Notes: generated by a model not told the origin, from the letters alone. Positions 1 to 10,483 are shown, counted from the first letter of the stretch. The stretch: DNA of 64,000 nt from Streptococcus mitis B6 (GCF_000027165.1 NC_013853.1:1674001-1738000), one strand, 5' to 3'. Translations and numbers: made by a program.

Positions 1-15
1 TAATGAAATTTCCAT
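1..15 (-). CDS. phpP: Start of PhpP/Stp-type Ser/Thr phosphatase (partial, left edge)
   Basis: Only five codons are present (M-E-I-S-L), starting at 15 and running off the left edge. An AGGAAGGA ribosome-binding site lies just upstream, overlapping the end of rsmB. In streptococci the gene after rsmB is the PP2C-type phosphatase gene phpP, whose protein starts MEISLLTDVG, as I recall it. The call rests on this short match and on position. Confidence 0.55.
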
Positions 16-29
16 GTGTTAGTTCCTTC

Positions 30-1346
30 CTAATCCGATATCTTGCGAAATTGACTGATGAAGAATCCATCACTTCCATACAATTCAGGTGTGATGAGGA
101 TACAGCCATCTTTCATGATATCCTTACATTCATGTTCTAGTGTTACCTGCTCAAATTCAGGATGACTTTCTAAAAATGCCTGTACGACTTGAAAGTTCTC
201 CTCTGAGACAATAGTACAGGTACTATAAGTTATTATACCACCTTTGCGTAGTGTTTGACAAACACTACCTAATATTTCTAGCTGAATTTCCTGCAAGGAA
301 GCGAAATCTGCCGTTTCTTTATTGTATTTGATGTCTGGTTTTCGGCGCAGAAGACCGATTCCTGAACAGGGAGCATCCACCAAAATCTTATCAAAAGAAT
401 CCTGACCAAAAAACTCATGTACCTTTCTGGCATCCAATTTTTGCGTTTGAACCCGATCCGCCACACCCAGACGTTGGGCATTTTCTTGGATTAAGTCCAA
501 CTTGTGGTCATACAAGTCCAGAGCAGTAACCTGACCTGTCGTGAGATAAGAGGCTATATGGGCTGTTTTTCCACCTGGAGCTGCACAGGCATCTAGAACC
601 TGCTCATCACCTTGTAAATCAAGCGTCGGAGCAACAAGCTGACTGGACTCGTCTTGGATGGTAATGGCTCCATCCGCAAACAAATCATGGCCTGCAAAAT
701 GCCCCTGCTCCTTAACCAAACCAGAAGGAGACAAGGATGACTCACTGGCCTCCAACAAGGCTTGGATTTCCTCTTTTCGTCCTAAGTCTGTTACACGAAT
801 GCTGGCCTTGTTTCGCACCAAAAGACTTTCAAAGATAGCTTGCGCTCGCTCTTCTCCGTATTCTTCCTTGAGCTTGGCAACTAGCCAAACTGGGAGAGAA
901 TAGGCAATGGAATCACGCTTGTTTTTTCGTTTGATGCTAGCAATATCTGGCCAGCCTTCACGCAGAATACGACGAAGGACGGCGTTGACTAATTTTTCAC
1001 TGCCTTTTTTACGAACTTTGGCCAATTCCACTGCTTCATTGACCACAGCATGATCTGGAATCTTGTTCAAATAGCGGAGCTGGTAGGCACTCATGAGAAG
1101 AAGGACATAAAGCCAACTATCTAACTGGTCTCTGTCTTCGATAAAGTGGGACAGATACCATTCTAGAGTCAGTTTACGGGCTACCGTTCCATAGACCAGC
1201 TCGGTCACCAAGCCCTTGTCTGCTACCGAAAGTTGACTTCCCTTGAGATGCTTATTCAAGGCGATGTTTGAGTATGCTTGATTGATAAAGACATCTTCTA
1301 ATACCGCTAGGGCTAAACTTCTAGCCGTTTCTACTTTAGTCACCAA
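30..1346 (-). CDS. rsmB: 16S rRNA (cytosine-967-C5) methyltransferase RsmB
   Basis: This protein of 438 residues puts a methyl group on C5 of cytosine 967 of 16S rRNA, using S-adenosylmethionine. The first ~135 residues look like the NusB-type RNA-binding domain. The methyltransferase core follows, with the SAM loop [11 protein letters not shown] near residue 245 and two cysteine motifs, DAPCSG near 320 and TYSTCT near 371; the second cysteine is the likely catalytic one in this family. Length is normal. The start overlaps the end of fmt by 11 bases, so the two are probably translated together in the gmk-rpoZ-priA-fmt-rsmB-phpP run. Confidence 0.96.
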   Translation of the reverse strand: MVTKVETARSLALAVLEDVFINQAYSNIALNKHLKGSQLSVADKGLVTELVYGTVARKLTLEWYLSHFIEDRDQLDSWLYVLLLMSAYQLRYLNKIPDHAVVNEAVELAKVRKKGSEKLVNAVLRRILREGWPDIASIKRKNKRDSIAYSLPVWLVAKLKEEYGEERAQAIFESLLVRNKASIRVTDLGRKEEIQALLEASESSLSPSGLVKEQGHFAGHDLFADGAITIQDESSQLVAPTLDLQGDEQVLDACAAPGGKTAHIASYLTTGQVTALDLYDHKLDLIQENAQRLGVADRVQTQKLDARKVHEFFGQDSFDKILVDAPCSGIGLLRRKPDIKYNKETADFASLQEIQLEILGSVCQTLRKGGIITYSTCTIVSEENFQVVQAFLESHPEFEQVTLEHECKDIMKDGCILITPELYGSDGFFISQFRKISD

Positions 1347-2271
1347 ATCGTTCTCCTACAGTCAATGTACGTCCAACTCCGTTGAGGAAGGAAGCAATGT
1401 CCATCTTAGGTTTACCAGCTGGCTGCACTTGTTTGAGGGATAGAGCCCCTTCTGCCGTTGCGACAATCAATTCTTTCTTGCCGATAGAAAGGATTTCACC
1501 TGGATTGCCCTGACCTTCTACTGCTAGGGCTTCATAAATCTTAAAGCGGTCACCCTTAAGGAAAGTATGGGCAACAGGCCACGGATTCATTCCACGGATT
1601 TGGTTGAAAAGTTGACGATTGCTTTTAGTCCAGTCCAATTTTTCTTCTTCTGGCTTGATATTTGGAGAAAAGGTAACTTGGCTTTGTTCTTGCGGTTCAG
1701 GTTTGATGTCACCAGCAATGTAGGCAGGCAAAGTATCCAAAAGCAAATCGCGACCAACAAGAGCTAATTTCTCAAACAAGGTCCCGACATTGTCCTCATC
1801 CGTAATCGGAATACTACGACGAGAAATCATATCCCCTGCATCCATTTCCTTAACCATTTCCATAATGGTCACACCAGCTTCCTCATCTCCTTGAATCAAG
1901 GCATAATGGATTGGCGCTCCACCACGATGTTTAGGAAGAAGAGAAGCGTGAACATTGACCGCAAAGTCCATGCTATCAAGGAGTTTACTTGGGAGAAACT
2001 GCCCAAAAGCAGCAGTCACAATTCCATCTGCTCCTAGCTTCATAAGATCTTCCATCTCTGGACTTCCAGATAGTTTTTCAGGTTGGTAGATAGGAAGTCC
2101 TGCCTCTTTGGCAGCTTGTTTAACTGGGGTTTCCTGGATAACTTTTTTACGGCCGACAGCACGGTCTGGCTGGGTCACAACGGATAGAATTTCGTAACGG
2201 TCGTCTGTCAAAAGCCCTTTTAAAACTGTTGCTGAAAAGTCGGGGGTCCCCATAAAGATTAATTTTGTCAT
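1336..2271 (-). CDS. fmt: Methionyl-tRNA formyltransferase
   Basis: The 311-residue enzyme formylates initiator Met-tRNA from 10-formyl-tetrahydrofolate. The N-terminus ([12 protein letters not shown]) and the formyl-THF motif [16 protein letters not shown] near residues 108-123 are typical, and a C-terminal tRNA-binding domain follows. It lies 12 bases downstream of priA and overlaps rsmB, so it is part of the same operon. Confidence 0.97.
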   Translation of the reverse strand: MTKLIFMGTPDFSATVLKGLLTDDRYEILSVVTQPDRAVGRKKVIQETPVKQAAKEAGLPIYQPEKLSGSPEMEDLMKLGADGIVTAAFGQFLPSKLLDSMDFAVNVHASLLPKHRGGAPIHYALIQGDEEAGVTIMEMVKEMDAGDMISRRSIPITDEDNVGTLFEKLALVGRDLLLDTLPAYIAGDIKPEPQEQSQVTFSPNIKPEEEKLDWTKSNRQLFNQIRGMNPWPVAHTFLKGDRFKIYEALAVEGQGNPGEILSIGKKELIVATAEGALSLKQVQPAGKPKMDIASFLNGVGRTLTVGERFGD

Positions 2272-2283
2272 ATCTTCTCCTTC

Positions 2284-4680
2284 TTATAAAAATTGCTGTG
2301 GCTCATGGTCAATGCTGAGACGGAGCTCACTATTTTCCCGTTCTTGCGTCAAGGCCAAGACCTGGTTGAGGGTCGGCCCCAGCTCATCTTCTAAACGGTA
2401 TTTAATTAAAATCTGGTAATGATAGAGGTTATGGGTACGAGCAATAGGTTTTGGCGTCGGCCCCAGAATGTGACTGGTCTCTGATAAACCTGACCGCAAA
2501 ATGTTCATAACTTCATAAGCACGTTTGACCACCTCTTCTTCTTTCTTGTGAGAAAGGGTAATGCCAATGGTGAAATAGTAAGGTGGATAGCCAAGTTGTC
2601 GTCTGATACCCATTTCATAAGCGTAAAAGCCTTCGTAGTCTTGGTCTTTTGCAAATCGAATAGCGTAGTGCTGAGGATTGTAAGACTGAATCAAGACCTG
2701 CCCAGCTTTTTCCGCACGTCCTGCCCGACCTGCCACCTGAGTCAAGAGCTGGAAGGTTCTCTCAGAAGAACGGAAATCTGGTAGATTCAAGGCCGTATCC
2801 GCATTGAGCACTCCGACTAATGTCACATTTGGAAAATCCAATCCCTTGGCAATCATCTGAGTACCTAGTAAAATATCTGCTTCCCCTCGACCAAACTGGT
2901 CAAGGAGAGCTTGATGACTACCTTTCTTACGAGTCGTATCCACATCCATCCGTAGAATGCGGGCCTGCGGAAAGAGTTCTGCTAGCTCGTCATAAGCCTT
3001 CTGAGTTCCCGTCCCGTAGTAACGAATACTGCGACTCTTACAGTTGGGGCAAACGTGAGGAATATCCTTCGAAAAACCACAATAATGGCAATTCATGGTC
3101 TTGGTATCCATGTGCAATGTCAGGGAAATATCACAGTTGGGACAAGTATCTACTGTCCCACATTCCCGACACATGACAAAGCTAGAATAACCACGGCGAT
3201 TCAGCATGAGAACCACCTGCTCTTTTTTAGCCAGACGGTCTTGGATACATTCTAGCAAAGGAGGCGTAAAGTTTGATGTCTCATTTTGTCCGATATAGTC
3301 TCGAAAGTCAATTACTTGAACCTCAGGGATCCTAGCTAAAGGATTGGCGCGTTGGGTCAGACGTAAATGTTGATAGACACCTTTTCCAGCCCTAGCACGG
3401 CTTTCCAGACTAGGAGTTGCTGAACCAAGTACCAGGGCTGCTTGATTATACTGAGCCCGTAAAATAGCTACCTCTCTAGCATGATAACGGGGATTACTGT
3501 CCTGCTTATAAGTCGCTTCATGCTCCTCATCTATAATTATAACACCTAGATTTTTCAGCGGAGCAAAGATGGCAGATCTGGCACCCACAACAACTTGAGC
3601 GTCTCCACGCTCGACCTTACGCCATTCATCATACTTTTCACCATTGGACAGACCTGAGTGAAGAATGGCTACTTTCTCACCAAATCGAGCAATAAAACGC
3701 TCCGTCATTTGTGGAGTCAAGGAAATCTCAGGCACCAGCAAAATAGCTGTCTTGCCCTTGTCCAAGGCCCCTTGGATAATCTGCAAGTAAACCTCCGTCT
3801 TCCCACTTCCTGTAATCCCTTGAAGGAGGAAGGGGGGCTGATGACTGCCAATAGCATTGACAACCGCATCACGCGCCTGTCTTTGCTCTGGATTCAACTC
3901 CAAAGGCTGACTTGCCTCAATGCCTTCAAAATAAGAAGCCGAGCGTTGAACTTCCTTTTGGACTATGGTCACAGCACCTTTTTCCACAAAGAAGTTGACT
4001 TGCTCCCGCGAGTAGGACTCTAACAAACTAGCCAAGGAAGCACTCTCAGGATGAGACAATAAATAGTCTCTCAATTCCAACTTTTTCTTGGCACGCGCAG
4101 AAATCTCTACACTTTCTAATTGAGCAAGATTCACCTCATACCAAGACTGGGTCTTGATCTTCTTTTGATCAATTGCCTGATATTCCAGACCAAGCAGGCC
4201 TTTTCTAGTCAAACGCATCATTTCAGCTTGCTTAGCTAAATCCAGAGAAGAAAAAGCAAGCGAATCTTCTGAACCAAACAAGCGCTTTTTGTCTGCCTGA
4301 CTCAGACCTGCCAGAGGATAGAGAATCTTATCATAGCTGGAGTTCAGAAATCCTGGAAGCATAGCCTTGAGGATAGAGATTTTATAGGAAAAGACGGACT
4401 TGCGGAGCTCTTCAGCTAGCCAGAGTTGTTCTTGCGTGAGAACAGGAGAAAAATCCAGCACCTCAGCAATATCTTTTAAATCTTGCTCCATCTCTTCTTC
4501 ATCCAATTGGGACTCCAAACCAAGAACAATCCCTTGAATCAGGCGATTGCCCTTACCAAAAGGCACATGTACCCGCATTCCAACTTCCAACATTCCCTCA
4601 AATTCCGCAGGAATCCTATAACTATAGGGCTGGTCCGTCTGCATCAAGGGCACATCAACGATAATCTTAGCTATAGACAT
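2284..4680 (-). CDS. priA: Primosomal replication restart helicase PriA
   Basis: The 798-residue helicase reloads the replication machinery at stalled forks. It has a DNA-binding N-terminal domain (MSIAKIIVDVPLMQTDQPYSYRIP), a Walker A motif GITGSGKTE near residue 289 and a DEEH box near 380. Paired CxxC motifs between ~505 and 550 form the two zinc-binding sites inserted in the helicase. Length is normal. It lies about 65 bases after rpoZ and 12 before fmt. Confidence 0.97.
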   Translation of the reverse strand: MSIAKIIVDVPLMQTDQPYSYRIPAEFEGMLEVGMRVHVPFGKGNRLIQGIVLGLESQLDEEEMEQDLKDIAEVLDFSPVLTQEQLWLAEELRKSVFSYKISILKAMLPGFLNSSYDKILYPLAGLSQADKKRLFGSEDSLAFSSLDLAKQAEMMRLTRKGLLGLEYQAIDQKKIKTQSWYEVNLAQLESVEISARAKKKLELRDYLLSHPESASLASLLESYSREQVNFFVEKGAVTIVQKEVQRSASYFEGIEASQPLELNPEQRQARDAVVNAIGSHQPPFLLQGITGSGKTEVYLQIIQGALDKGKTAILLVPEISLTPQMTERFIARFGEKVAILHSGLSNGEKYDEWRKVERGDAQVVVGARSAIFAPLKNLGVIIIDEEHEATYKQDSNPRYHAREVAILRAQYNQAALVLGSATPSLESRARAGKGVYQHLRLTQRANPLARIPEVQVIDFRDYIGQNETSNFTPPLLECIQDRLAKKEQVVLMLNRRGYSSFVMCRECGTVDTCPNCDISLTLHMDTKTMNCHYCGFSKDIPHVCPNCKSRSIRYYGTGTQKAYDELAELFPQARILRMDVDTTRKKGSHQALLDQFGRGEADILLGTQMIAKGLDFPNVTLVGVLNADTALNLPDFRSSERTFQLLTQVAGRAGRAEKAGQVLIQSYNPQHYAIRFAKDQDYEGFYAYEMGIRRQLGYPPYYFTIGITLSHKKEEEVVKRAYEVMNILRSGLSETSHILGPTPKPIARTHNLYHYQILIKYRLEDELGPTLNQVLALTQERENSELRLSIDHEPQQFL

Positions 4681-4745
4681 CTTCTCACCTCCTCCTTGTC
4701 AGTACATTCTTGCAATAGAAAAAATAAGATTGAGTCCCCCCAACC

Positions 4746-5060
4746 TTAAATTTTTTCACCATCTTCTTTTTCTTTAGCGATTTGCTCTTTGATTTTCTTT
4801 TCTTCTTCTTCTTTGCGGCGTTTTTCTTCTTCGATACGGCGACGCACAGCTTCACGTTTTCCTTCTGGATCTGGGTGAATTGTAACGTTTCCTGATTCGA
4901 TTTCTTCTAAAGCGCGAAGAGTTGATTTTTCAGACTTGAAACCTTGAGTTGCTGGCGCACCTGCTTCCAATTCGTGGGCACGTTTTGCTTCCAAGATTAC
5001 GAGTGAATATTTTGATGGAACCTTGTCGAGCAAGGTATCAATAGAGGGTTTTAACATCAT
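4746..5060 (-). CDS. rpoZ: RNA polymerase omega subunit
   Basis: The 104-residue omega subunit helps assemble RNA polymerase by binding the beta-prime subunit. The N-terminal [22 protein letters not shown] region is typical of streptococcal RpoZ. The last 35 residues are a Lys/Glu-rich helical tail. It starts 24 bases after gmk, the usual gmk-rpoZ pair. Confidence 0.95.
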
Positions 5061-5084
5061 TTTCTTGTACCTATTTTCTAAATT

Positions 5085-5726
<642 letters not shown>

Positions 5727-5821
5727 TCAGTCTGTAAAAATAAAATAAAATTTTCCTTCAGATAGTAGCATTTTACACAAACTATCCTTCTACAGTCTTT
5801 CTATCTAGTGTAACAAAAAAG

Positions 5822-5866
5822 CAGTAATTTTTCAACTGCTCTTTCTTATTTATTTAGCATAATCTA
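5822..5866 (-). repeat. Second copy of the rny 3' end plus its likely original terminator
   Basis: Bases 5850-5866 repeat exactly the last 17 bases of rny at 6854-6870, which code its final residues and the TAA stop. Reading on along the minus strand, this copy runs straight into a GC hairpin (AGCAGT...ACTGCT, about 5829-5841 with a T run to 5815), which looks like a terminator with no gene left in front of it. The simplest reading is that this was once the end of rny, and that the Jag-N-like gene came in between the rny end and its terminator. Confidence 0.7.
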
Positions 5867-5956
5867 TGTTCTATACAAGGTATCCCCTTAAAATATACTT
5901 GCCTTTTTATTCTATTTAAGAGATAATGAAACGACTAGTATAAAAAGGAGAGATTT

Positions 5957-6037
5957 ATGCCAATTTATAAAGGAAAGAATGTTGATGAAGCGATTGAAAA
6001 TGGCTTATATGAACTCAATCTCAAAAAAATGAGGTGA
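5957..6037 (+). pseudogene. 5' part of a frameshifted Jag-N domain gene
   Basis: An ATG with an AAGGAG site eight bases upstream opens 26 codons that match the first half of a Jag-N domain (NVDEAIENGLYELNLKK) and end in TGA. The second half (VKINIIEKGNAGIFGFF) is in the -1 frame right after a run of seven A's at 6023-6029. One more A would join the two halves into a complete Jag-N domain. This could be a real mutation, a phase-variable tract, or a site of ribosomal or transcriptional slippage. Confidence 0.75.
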
Positions 6038-6783
6038 AAATCAATATTATTGAAAAAGGAAATGCTGGAATATTTGGTTTTTTTGAAAAAGAAGCTGAAG
6101 TTGAAATCGCACCACTGAGCCCTATGGAATTAAAATTCAAAAAATTAATTCCATATTTAACTGGTGTTGCTGTAACATTTATAATTCTTCTTTTAGTTCT
6201 ATTTGGAGGAAACTCAGATAAATCAACTACTGTTTCTCCCCCTTCATCTACAGAAACTAGTAGCGTTATTGAAAAATCTGTCGAGAAAACTAGTGAATCA
6301 TCCTCTACATCATCAAGTTCGACGCCTGCTTCCTCTAGTTCAACTAACACCACATCAAGCTCGACCGAAACCTCGTCAACAAGTCCATCCCAATCAGCTG
6401 TCATCACGACTGAAAACAATGAGGAATTTAAAGCACTATTGCAAACTGATGACTCAAGCACCATAACAAATTTTATTCAAAAATATAAAGGTCAAGTCAT
6501 CGAATTTGATGGACACATAGCAGATATTGCACACTATAAAAATTACAAAACAAAATTCGATATGCTTATTTATGTCGGAAATTACTTAGGAGCAGAACAA
6601 GCACCTTCGGGGCCAAACTTCAAATTTGTAAATATAACAACAGTTTCTAACGCCGCTTTCAACTCTTTTAATGGCGAAAATATTTCTAAAGGCCAAAATG
6701 TACATATAAAAGCACAAATTGGAAACTATAACTCCACTCAAGATTTAGTCTACCTATCTCCAATTGAGGTTTCGCCTCGATAA
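6034..6783 (+). CDS. Main part of Jag-N / membrane / DUF4839-like protein
   Basis: As an intact frame this starts at a GTG and gives 249 residues, but its start lies in mid-domain: residues 1-25 are the second half of a Jag-N domain. One membrane segment follows (LIPYLTGVAVTFIILLLVLF, ~38-58), then a Ser/Thr-rich linker (~65-130) and a soluble C-terminal domain (~140-249) with EFDGHIADI and YKTKFDMLIYVGN that resembles DUF4839. The C-terminal part is probably outside the cell and the Jag-N part inside. No function is known to me. It is convergent with rny and shares its terminator. It lies in a cassette bounded by duplicated rny 3' ends. Confidence 0.7.
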   Translation: MKINIIEKGNAGIFGFFEKEAEVEIAPLSPMELKFKKLIPYLTGVAVTFIILLLVLFGGNSDKSTTVSPPSSTETSSVIEKSVEKTSESSSTSSSSTPASSSSTNTTSSSTETSSTSPSQSAVITTENNEEFKALLQTDDSSTITNFIQKYKGQVIEFDGHIADIAHYKNYKTKFDMLIYVGNYLGAEQAPSGPNFKFVNITTVSNAAFNSFNGENISKGQNVHIKAQIGNYNSTQDLVYLSPIEVSPR

Positions 6784-6812
6784 TATAACGAATTATTTCA
6801 AATAATTTATTC

Positions 6813-6852
6813 AAAAAACTGAAGTCAGATTCTATTCTGACCTCAGTTTTTT
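6813..6852. terminator. Two-way terminator between the Jag-N-like gene and rny
   Basis: A 17-base stem with one mismatch (AAAAAACTGAAGTCAGA and its partner) has an A run on the left and a T run on the right, so it can stop both the plus-strand gene and rny. It probably came in with the cassette, as an older rny terminator is still visible near 5822-5841. Confidence 0.88.
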
Positions 6853-6853
6853 A

Positions 6854-8467
6854 TTATTTAGCATAATCTACTGCACGAAGCTCGCGAATCACGGTTACCT
6901 TGATATTTCCTGGGTAATCGAGATTGTTTTCAATTTTTTCACGAACTTTATGAGCCAAGATTGTGACTTTGTCGTCCTTGATTTGTCCTGGATTGACCAT
7001 GATACGGATTTCACGTCCTGCTTGAAGGGCAAAGCTATTTTGTACCCCTTCAAAGCCGTTAGCAATTTCTTCCAAATCATGGAGACGCTTGATGTAGCTT
7101 TCAAGAGACTCACTACGAGCTCCTGGACGGGCTGCACTCAAGGCATCTGCCGCAGCGACGATCACTGCAATGACGCTCTCAGCTTCAACATCACCGTGGT
7201 GACTAGCAATCGTATTGACCACAACTGGGTGTTCCTTATACTTACGAGCCAATTCCATACCGATTTCAACGTGGCTACCTTCAACCTCGCGGTCAATAGC
7301 TTTCCCGATATCGTGAAGGAATCCAGCACGACGAGCAAGAGCCGCATTTTCACCAAGTTCGCTCGCCATGATACCAGCCAACTTAGCAACCTCAATCGAA
7401 TGGCGCAAGACATTTTGTCCATATGAAGTACGGAACTGCAAGCGACCCATGATTTTCATCAAGTCTGGATGAAGGTTTGGCGCCCCAATTTCATAGGCAG
7501 CAGCCTCACCGTATTCACGGATCTTATTGTCAATCTCTTGACGGTTTTTCTCAACCAACTCTTCGATACGAGCTGGATGAATACGACCATCTTTGAGCAA
7601 CATTTCCATAGTCATACGGGCAATCTCACGACGAATCGGATCAAATCCTGACAAGGTCACCACTTCTGGTGTATCGTCGATAATCACATCGACCCCTGTC
7701 AAACTTTCAAAGGTACGAATGTTACGACCTTCACGACCAATAATGCGTCCCTTCATAGTATCATCTGGCAGATGAACCGTTGAGTTTGTTGACTCCGCCA
7801 CATATTCACCAGCAATACGTTGCATAGCTTGAACTAAGATGTCCTTGGCCATTTTGTCAGAACGTTCCTTGACCTCTTGCTCAGCTTCGCGAATGCGGCT
7901 AGCAATCTCCTTGGTCAAGTTTTCCTCTGTCTGTGCCAAGATAATATCTCGTGCTTCTGCCTGAGACAGGGCACCAATACGCTCTAACTCTGCTTCTTTT
8001 TGTCTTTCGACTTCCTCTAATTGCTCTTCACGCGCATCAAGGTTTTTCGCTCTATCAGAAATACTTTGTTCTTTTTGTTCAAGTGTTTGTTCTTTACTCG
8101 TCAAATTGTCGTCCTTGCGGTCGAGGCTAGTAGCTCTCTCTGTCAAACGACTTTCGATTTGTTTGAGTTCTTGACGTTCTGATTTGAATTCAGCGTCCAC
8201 TTCTTCACGGTATTTTCTGGCTTCTTCTTTGGCCTCCAATAGTGCTTCTTTTTTAAGAGACTTGCTTTCACGCTTGGCTTCATTAACAAGTAAATCTGCT
8301 TCACGCTCAGCTTGTCCACGTAAATTAGTTGCTTCTTGTTCAGCATTTAAAAGCATCAACTCCGCAGCTTCCTGAGATGATTTCATCTTAGCTGAGATGC
8401 TGACATATCCAATGACTAAACCAATGATGACGGCAAAAACAGCAATCGCAAGCGACATGATTTCCAT
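6854..8467 (-). CDS. rny: Ribonuclease Y
   Basis: The 537-residue membrane-bound endoribonuclease starts mRNA decay. Residues 5-22 form the membrane anchor, ~30-210 a long charged coiled coil, ~220-280 a KH RNA-binding domain ([15 protein letters not shown]), and ~350-445 an HD domain with the metal-binding LHDIGKAID. Length is normal. It has its own promoter, and its 3' end is present twice in the window (6854-6870 and 5850-5866). Confidence 0.97.
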   Translation of the reverse strand: MEIMSLAIAVFAVIIGLVIGYVSISAKMKSSQEAAELMLLNAEQEATNLRGQAEREADLLVNEAKRESKSLKKEALLEAKEEARKYREEVDAEFKSERQELKQIESRLTERATSLDRKDDNLTSKEQTLEQKEQSISDRAKNLDAREEQLEEVERQKEAELERIGALSQAEARDIILAQTEENLTKEIASRIREAEQEVKERSDKMAKDILVQAMQRIAGEYVAESTNSTVHLPDDTMKGRIIGREGRNIRTFESLTGVDVIIDDTPEVVTLSGFDPIRREIARMTMEMLLKDGRIHPARIEELVEKNRQEIDNKIREYGEAAAYEIGAPNLHPDLMKIMGRLQFRTSYGQNVLRHSIEVAKLAGIMASELGENAALARRAGFLHDIGKAIDREVEGSHVEIGMELARKYKEHPVVVNTIASHHGDVEAESVIAVIVAAADALSAARPGARSESLESYIKRLHDLEEIANGFEGVQNSFALQAGREIRIMVNPGQIKDDKVTILAHKVREKIENNLDYPGNIKVTVIRELRAVDYAK

Positions 8468-8515
8468 GTTTTTACCTCATTTTATTGTTATTCCGAATGA
8501 CATACATTCCTTTAC

Positions 8516-8544
8516 ATTCTACCATAAAAAAGTGATTTTCACAA
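8516..8544 (-). promoter_or_regulatory. Promoter of rny
   Basis: On the minus strand TTGTGA (8539-8544), a 17-base gap and TAGAAT (8516-8521) with a TG in the extended -10 position. It lies about 50 bases before the rny ATG. Confidence 0.65.
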
Positions 8545-8601
8545 ACCTAAAATGAAGAGTGTCTATTAAAAGTTAGACAAAGAGCCATCTACTTTTAAAC
8601 T

Positions 8602-10272
8602 CTATTGTATTAAATTATCTAGTGGAATATCATTAATTGTAATTTGTCTTCTTGATTCCAAAGGTAGATATTTTTTTATAAAGTTCTGATATTCTGGATC
8701 TTCTAATTTCTCTATGTTATTAATTCGATAATCATCTTTTATATTCTTATCTACAACATCATAGTATATTTCAACTAGACTCTCCTCTATTTCATAACTA
8801 GAATGATTATAGTTACTATAAAATACCTTCTTAGTTTTTTTTGATAAAAATAAATTTCTTAGCCCTATCTTCCATAAACACGATAAAAGTTGAGAAAGAT
8901 AGGCCTTTTTCTTATTATATAATTTTCTATCTACGTTCGAAAAACCATATGAAATTGCTATAAGATCCTCAATATTAAAATCTACAATCTTTGCTAACAT
9001 TTCAAAATGAAAATATCCGTCAGACTCAAATAACTTGTCATACTTATCTATCCCATTAAGATACATATAACATTCAAAAAAGAATACTAGAATACTATCA
9101 GTTTCTTTCCAACCATCCATCCACCCGATAATGTAGTCTGCTTTCTTCTTATTATCAGTTATATTTGAAAGTTCTTCTAATGACTTCTGGAACTCTCTTA
9201 AACTTGGTTTTTTTACTCCTGAATCATTATTTTTATCTTGTACAACTCTCTCATCTATATCTACATAATAAATTTTAAAAACGAATGATAGAATAAGCCC
9301 AAGATAATCATTCTTCAACTTACTTTTTTCCAAAATGTTATCTATGACTTCTTCTGTAGATACCATTTGATTTTGATTTAGCTTAAATTTATTATCAATA
9401 AGATTCTCCTTTGTTGACTTAATTTCCTCACTATTTAATATTACAATAATTTTAAACTTTTTATTTTCAGAAAGATAGTCAATGTACCCTAATAAATCAT
9501 TATAATCTGCAGGGTTATCGGAAGAGTTAGCAGATTTCCCTGTATATGAAACTCGTTCAAAATCATCAAAAATAATGATAGAATCTTGCTTCATCAAATC
9601 CGTTCCAACTGTTTTAAAGAACCATTTAAAAACTCCTCCAATAAGTGGAATAAAGTCTAAGTTTCCGAGTATTGATTGCTTTTCTATTTCATTGATCAAT
9701 ATTTTCTCGGCTTGCTCTCTTGTTTTGATCCCAAAGCAGGAAATATAATAGATTTCTTTCTTTTTGTAAATTTGATTTTCAAAAAACGTCTTTATAAAAA
9801 ATGTTTTCCCACTCCCCCAAGAACCATCCAGCCAAAAGACATTATGAATAGAATCTGGAGTATTTAAAAACTCCACTAGATGAGTTTGATAAGGATAGTC
9901 ATCCAAATCATATTCCGGAAATAGCTCCGGATCCAGTTTTTTATAACTAACTTTTTTAAAAATTATATCTAAAAACCAGAACAGTATTGTTGGTATAGTC
10001 AGTGCTAACAATATTATTACACGATTCATATACAAAATCGAAACAATATCTTTTAAAAAATTATAATTAGATACAAATTTATAGATAGGTAAAGCAAAGC
10101 GTTTAAATTGTTCAATCTCAAGTGCGAGATACAGTACCCATATACTGGCTATAAATATTTTGTACCATTCTACAATTCTAACATTACTACTCCATGATGG
10201 TCTTTTCAATAGATATTTCAATAATTTGAAATTCATAAAAAAATTAAGAATCCTCGTCATTATATTTTTCAT
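8602..10272 (-). CDS. KAP-family P-loop NTPase, membrane-bound
   Basis: This 556-residue protein has two hydrophobic stretches near the N-terminus (~34-52 and ~90-115), then a KAP-type NTPase: Walker A DGSWGSGKTFF near 146-156 and Walker B SIIIFDDFER near 228-237. The rest is helical and Lys-rich without a known motif. KAP NTPases are patchy in bacteria; some take part in phage exclusion. The gene has lower GC than its neighbours and sits alone between tmcAL and rny, which points to acquisition. Start chosen for the AGGGAGA site eight bases upstream. A defence role is inference only. Confidence 0.8.
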   Translation of the reverse strand: MKNIMTRILNFFMNFKLLKYLLKRPSWSSNVRIVEWYKIFIASIWVLYLALEIEQFKRFALPIYKFVSNYNFLKDIVSILYMNRVIILLALTIPTILFWFLDIIFKKVSYKKLDPELFPEYDLDDYPYQTHLVEFLNTPDSIHNVFWLDGSWGSGKTFFIKTFFENQIYKKKEIYYISCFGIKTREQAEKILINEIEKQSILGNLDFIPLIGGVFKWFFKTVGTDLMKQDSIIIFDDFERVSYTGKSANSSDNPADYNDLLGYIDYLSENKKFKIIVILNSEEIKSTKENLIDNKFKLNQNQMVSTEEVIDNILEKSKLKNDYLGLILSFVFKIYYVDIDERVVQDKNNDSGVKKPSLREFQKSLEELSNITDNKKKADYIIGWMDGWKETDSILVFFFECYMYLNGIDKYDKLFESDGYFHFEMLAKIVDFNIEDLIAISYGFSNVDRKLYNKKKAYLSQLLSCLWKIGLRNLFLSKKTKKVFYSNYNHSSYEIEESLVEIYYDVVDKNIKDDYRINNIEKLEDPEYQNFIKKYLPLESRRQITINDIPLDNLIQ

Positions 10273-10293
10273 ATATCTCCCTTTTAATCTATG

Positions 10294-10321
10294 TTATCAT
10301 GATTATACCACAAAATGATAA
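10294..10321 (-). promoter_or_regulatory. Promoter and possible operator of the KAP gene
   Basis: An extended -10 TGGTATAAT (10302-10310 on the minus strand) lies within a perfect 7-base inverted repeat, TTATCAT (10294-10300) and ATGATAA (10315-10321). No good -35 is seen. A repeat that brackets the -10 is a common operator layout, so the gene may be held off by a repressor. Confidence 0.5.
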
Positions 10322-10451
10322 GCATAAAACGGATTCAAGGGACAAGAATTGTAATTGCTATACTAAATTTCTTTACTGAGTTTTTGTCTTTTGTATTAGG
10401 GATTCTGTCATTTTCCAAAAAATTTTATCTTAAACTTACTCACAAAAATTT

Positions 10452-10483
10452 AAAAAATAAAAAGTCCACCTTTCAGTAGACTT
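10452..10483 (-). terminator. Terminator of tmcAL
   Basis: On the minus strand a stem AAGTC-TAC/GTG-GACTT is followed by TTTTTATTTTTT. It overlaps the tmcAL stop codon and separates tmcAL from the KAP gene. Confidence 0.7.

Noticed and set aside
5822..5841. Terminator hairpin read as the end of a minus-strand gene in the Jag-N region
   Set aside because: No minus-strand gene lies directly upstream; it fits better as the old rny terminator.
6021..6464. 147-residue minus-strand frame opposite the Jag-N-like gene
   Set aside because: It mirrors the Ser/Thr-rich linker and has no ribosome-binding site or known domain.
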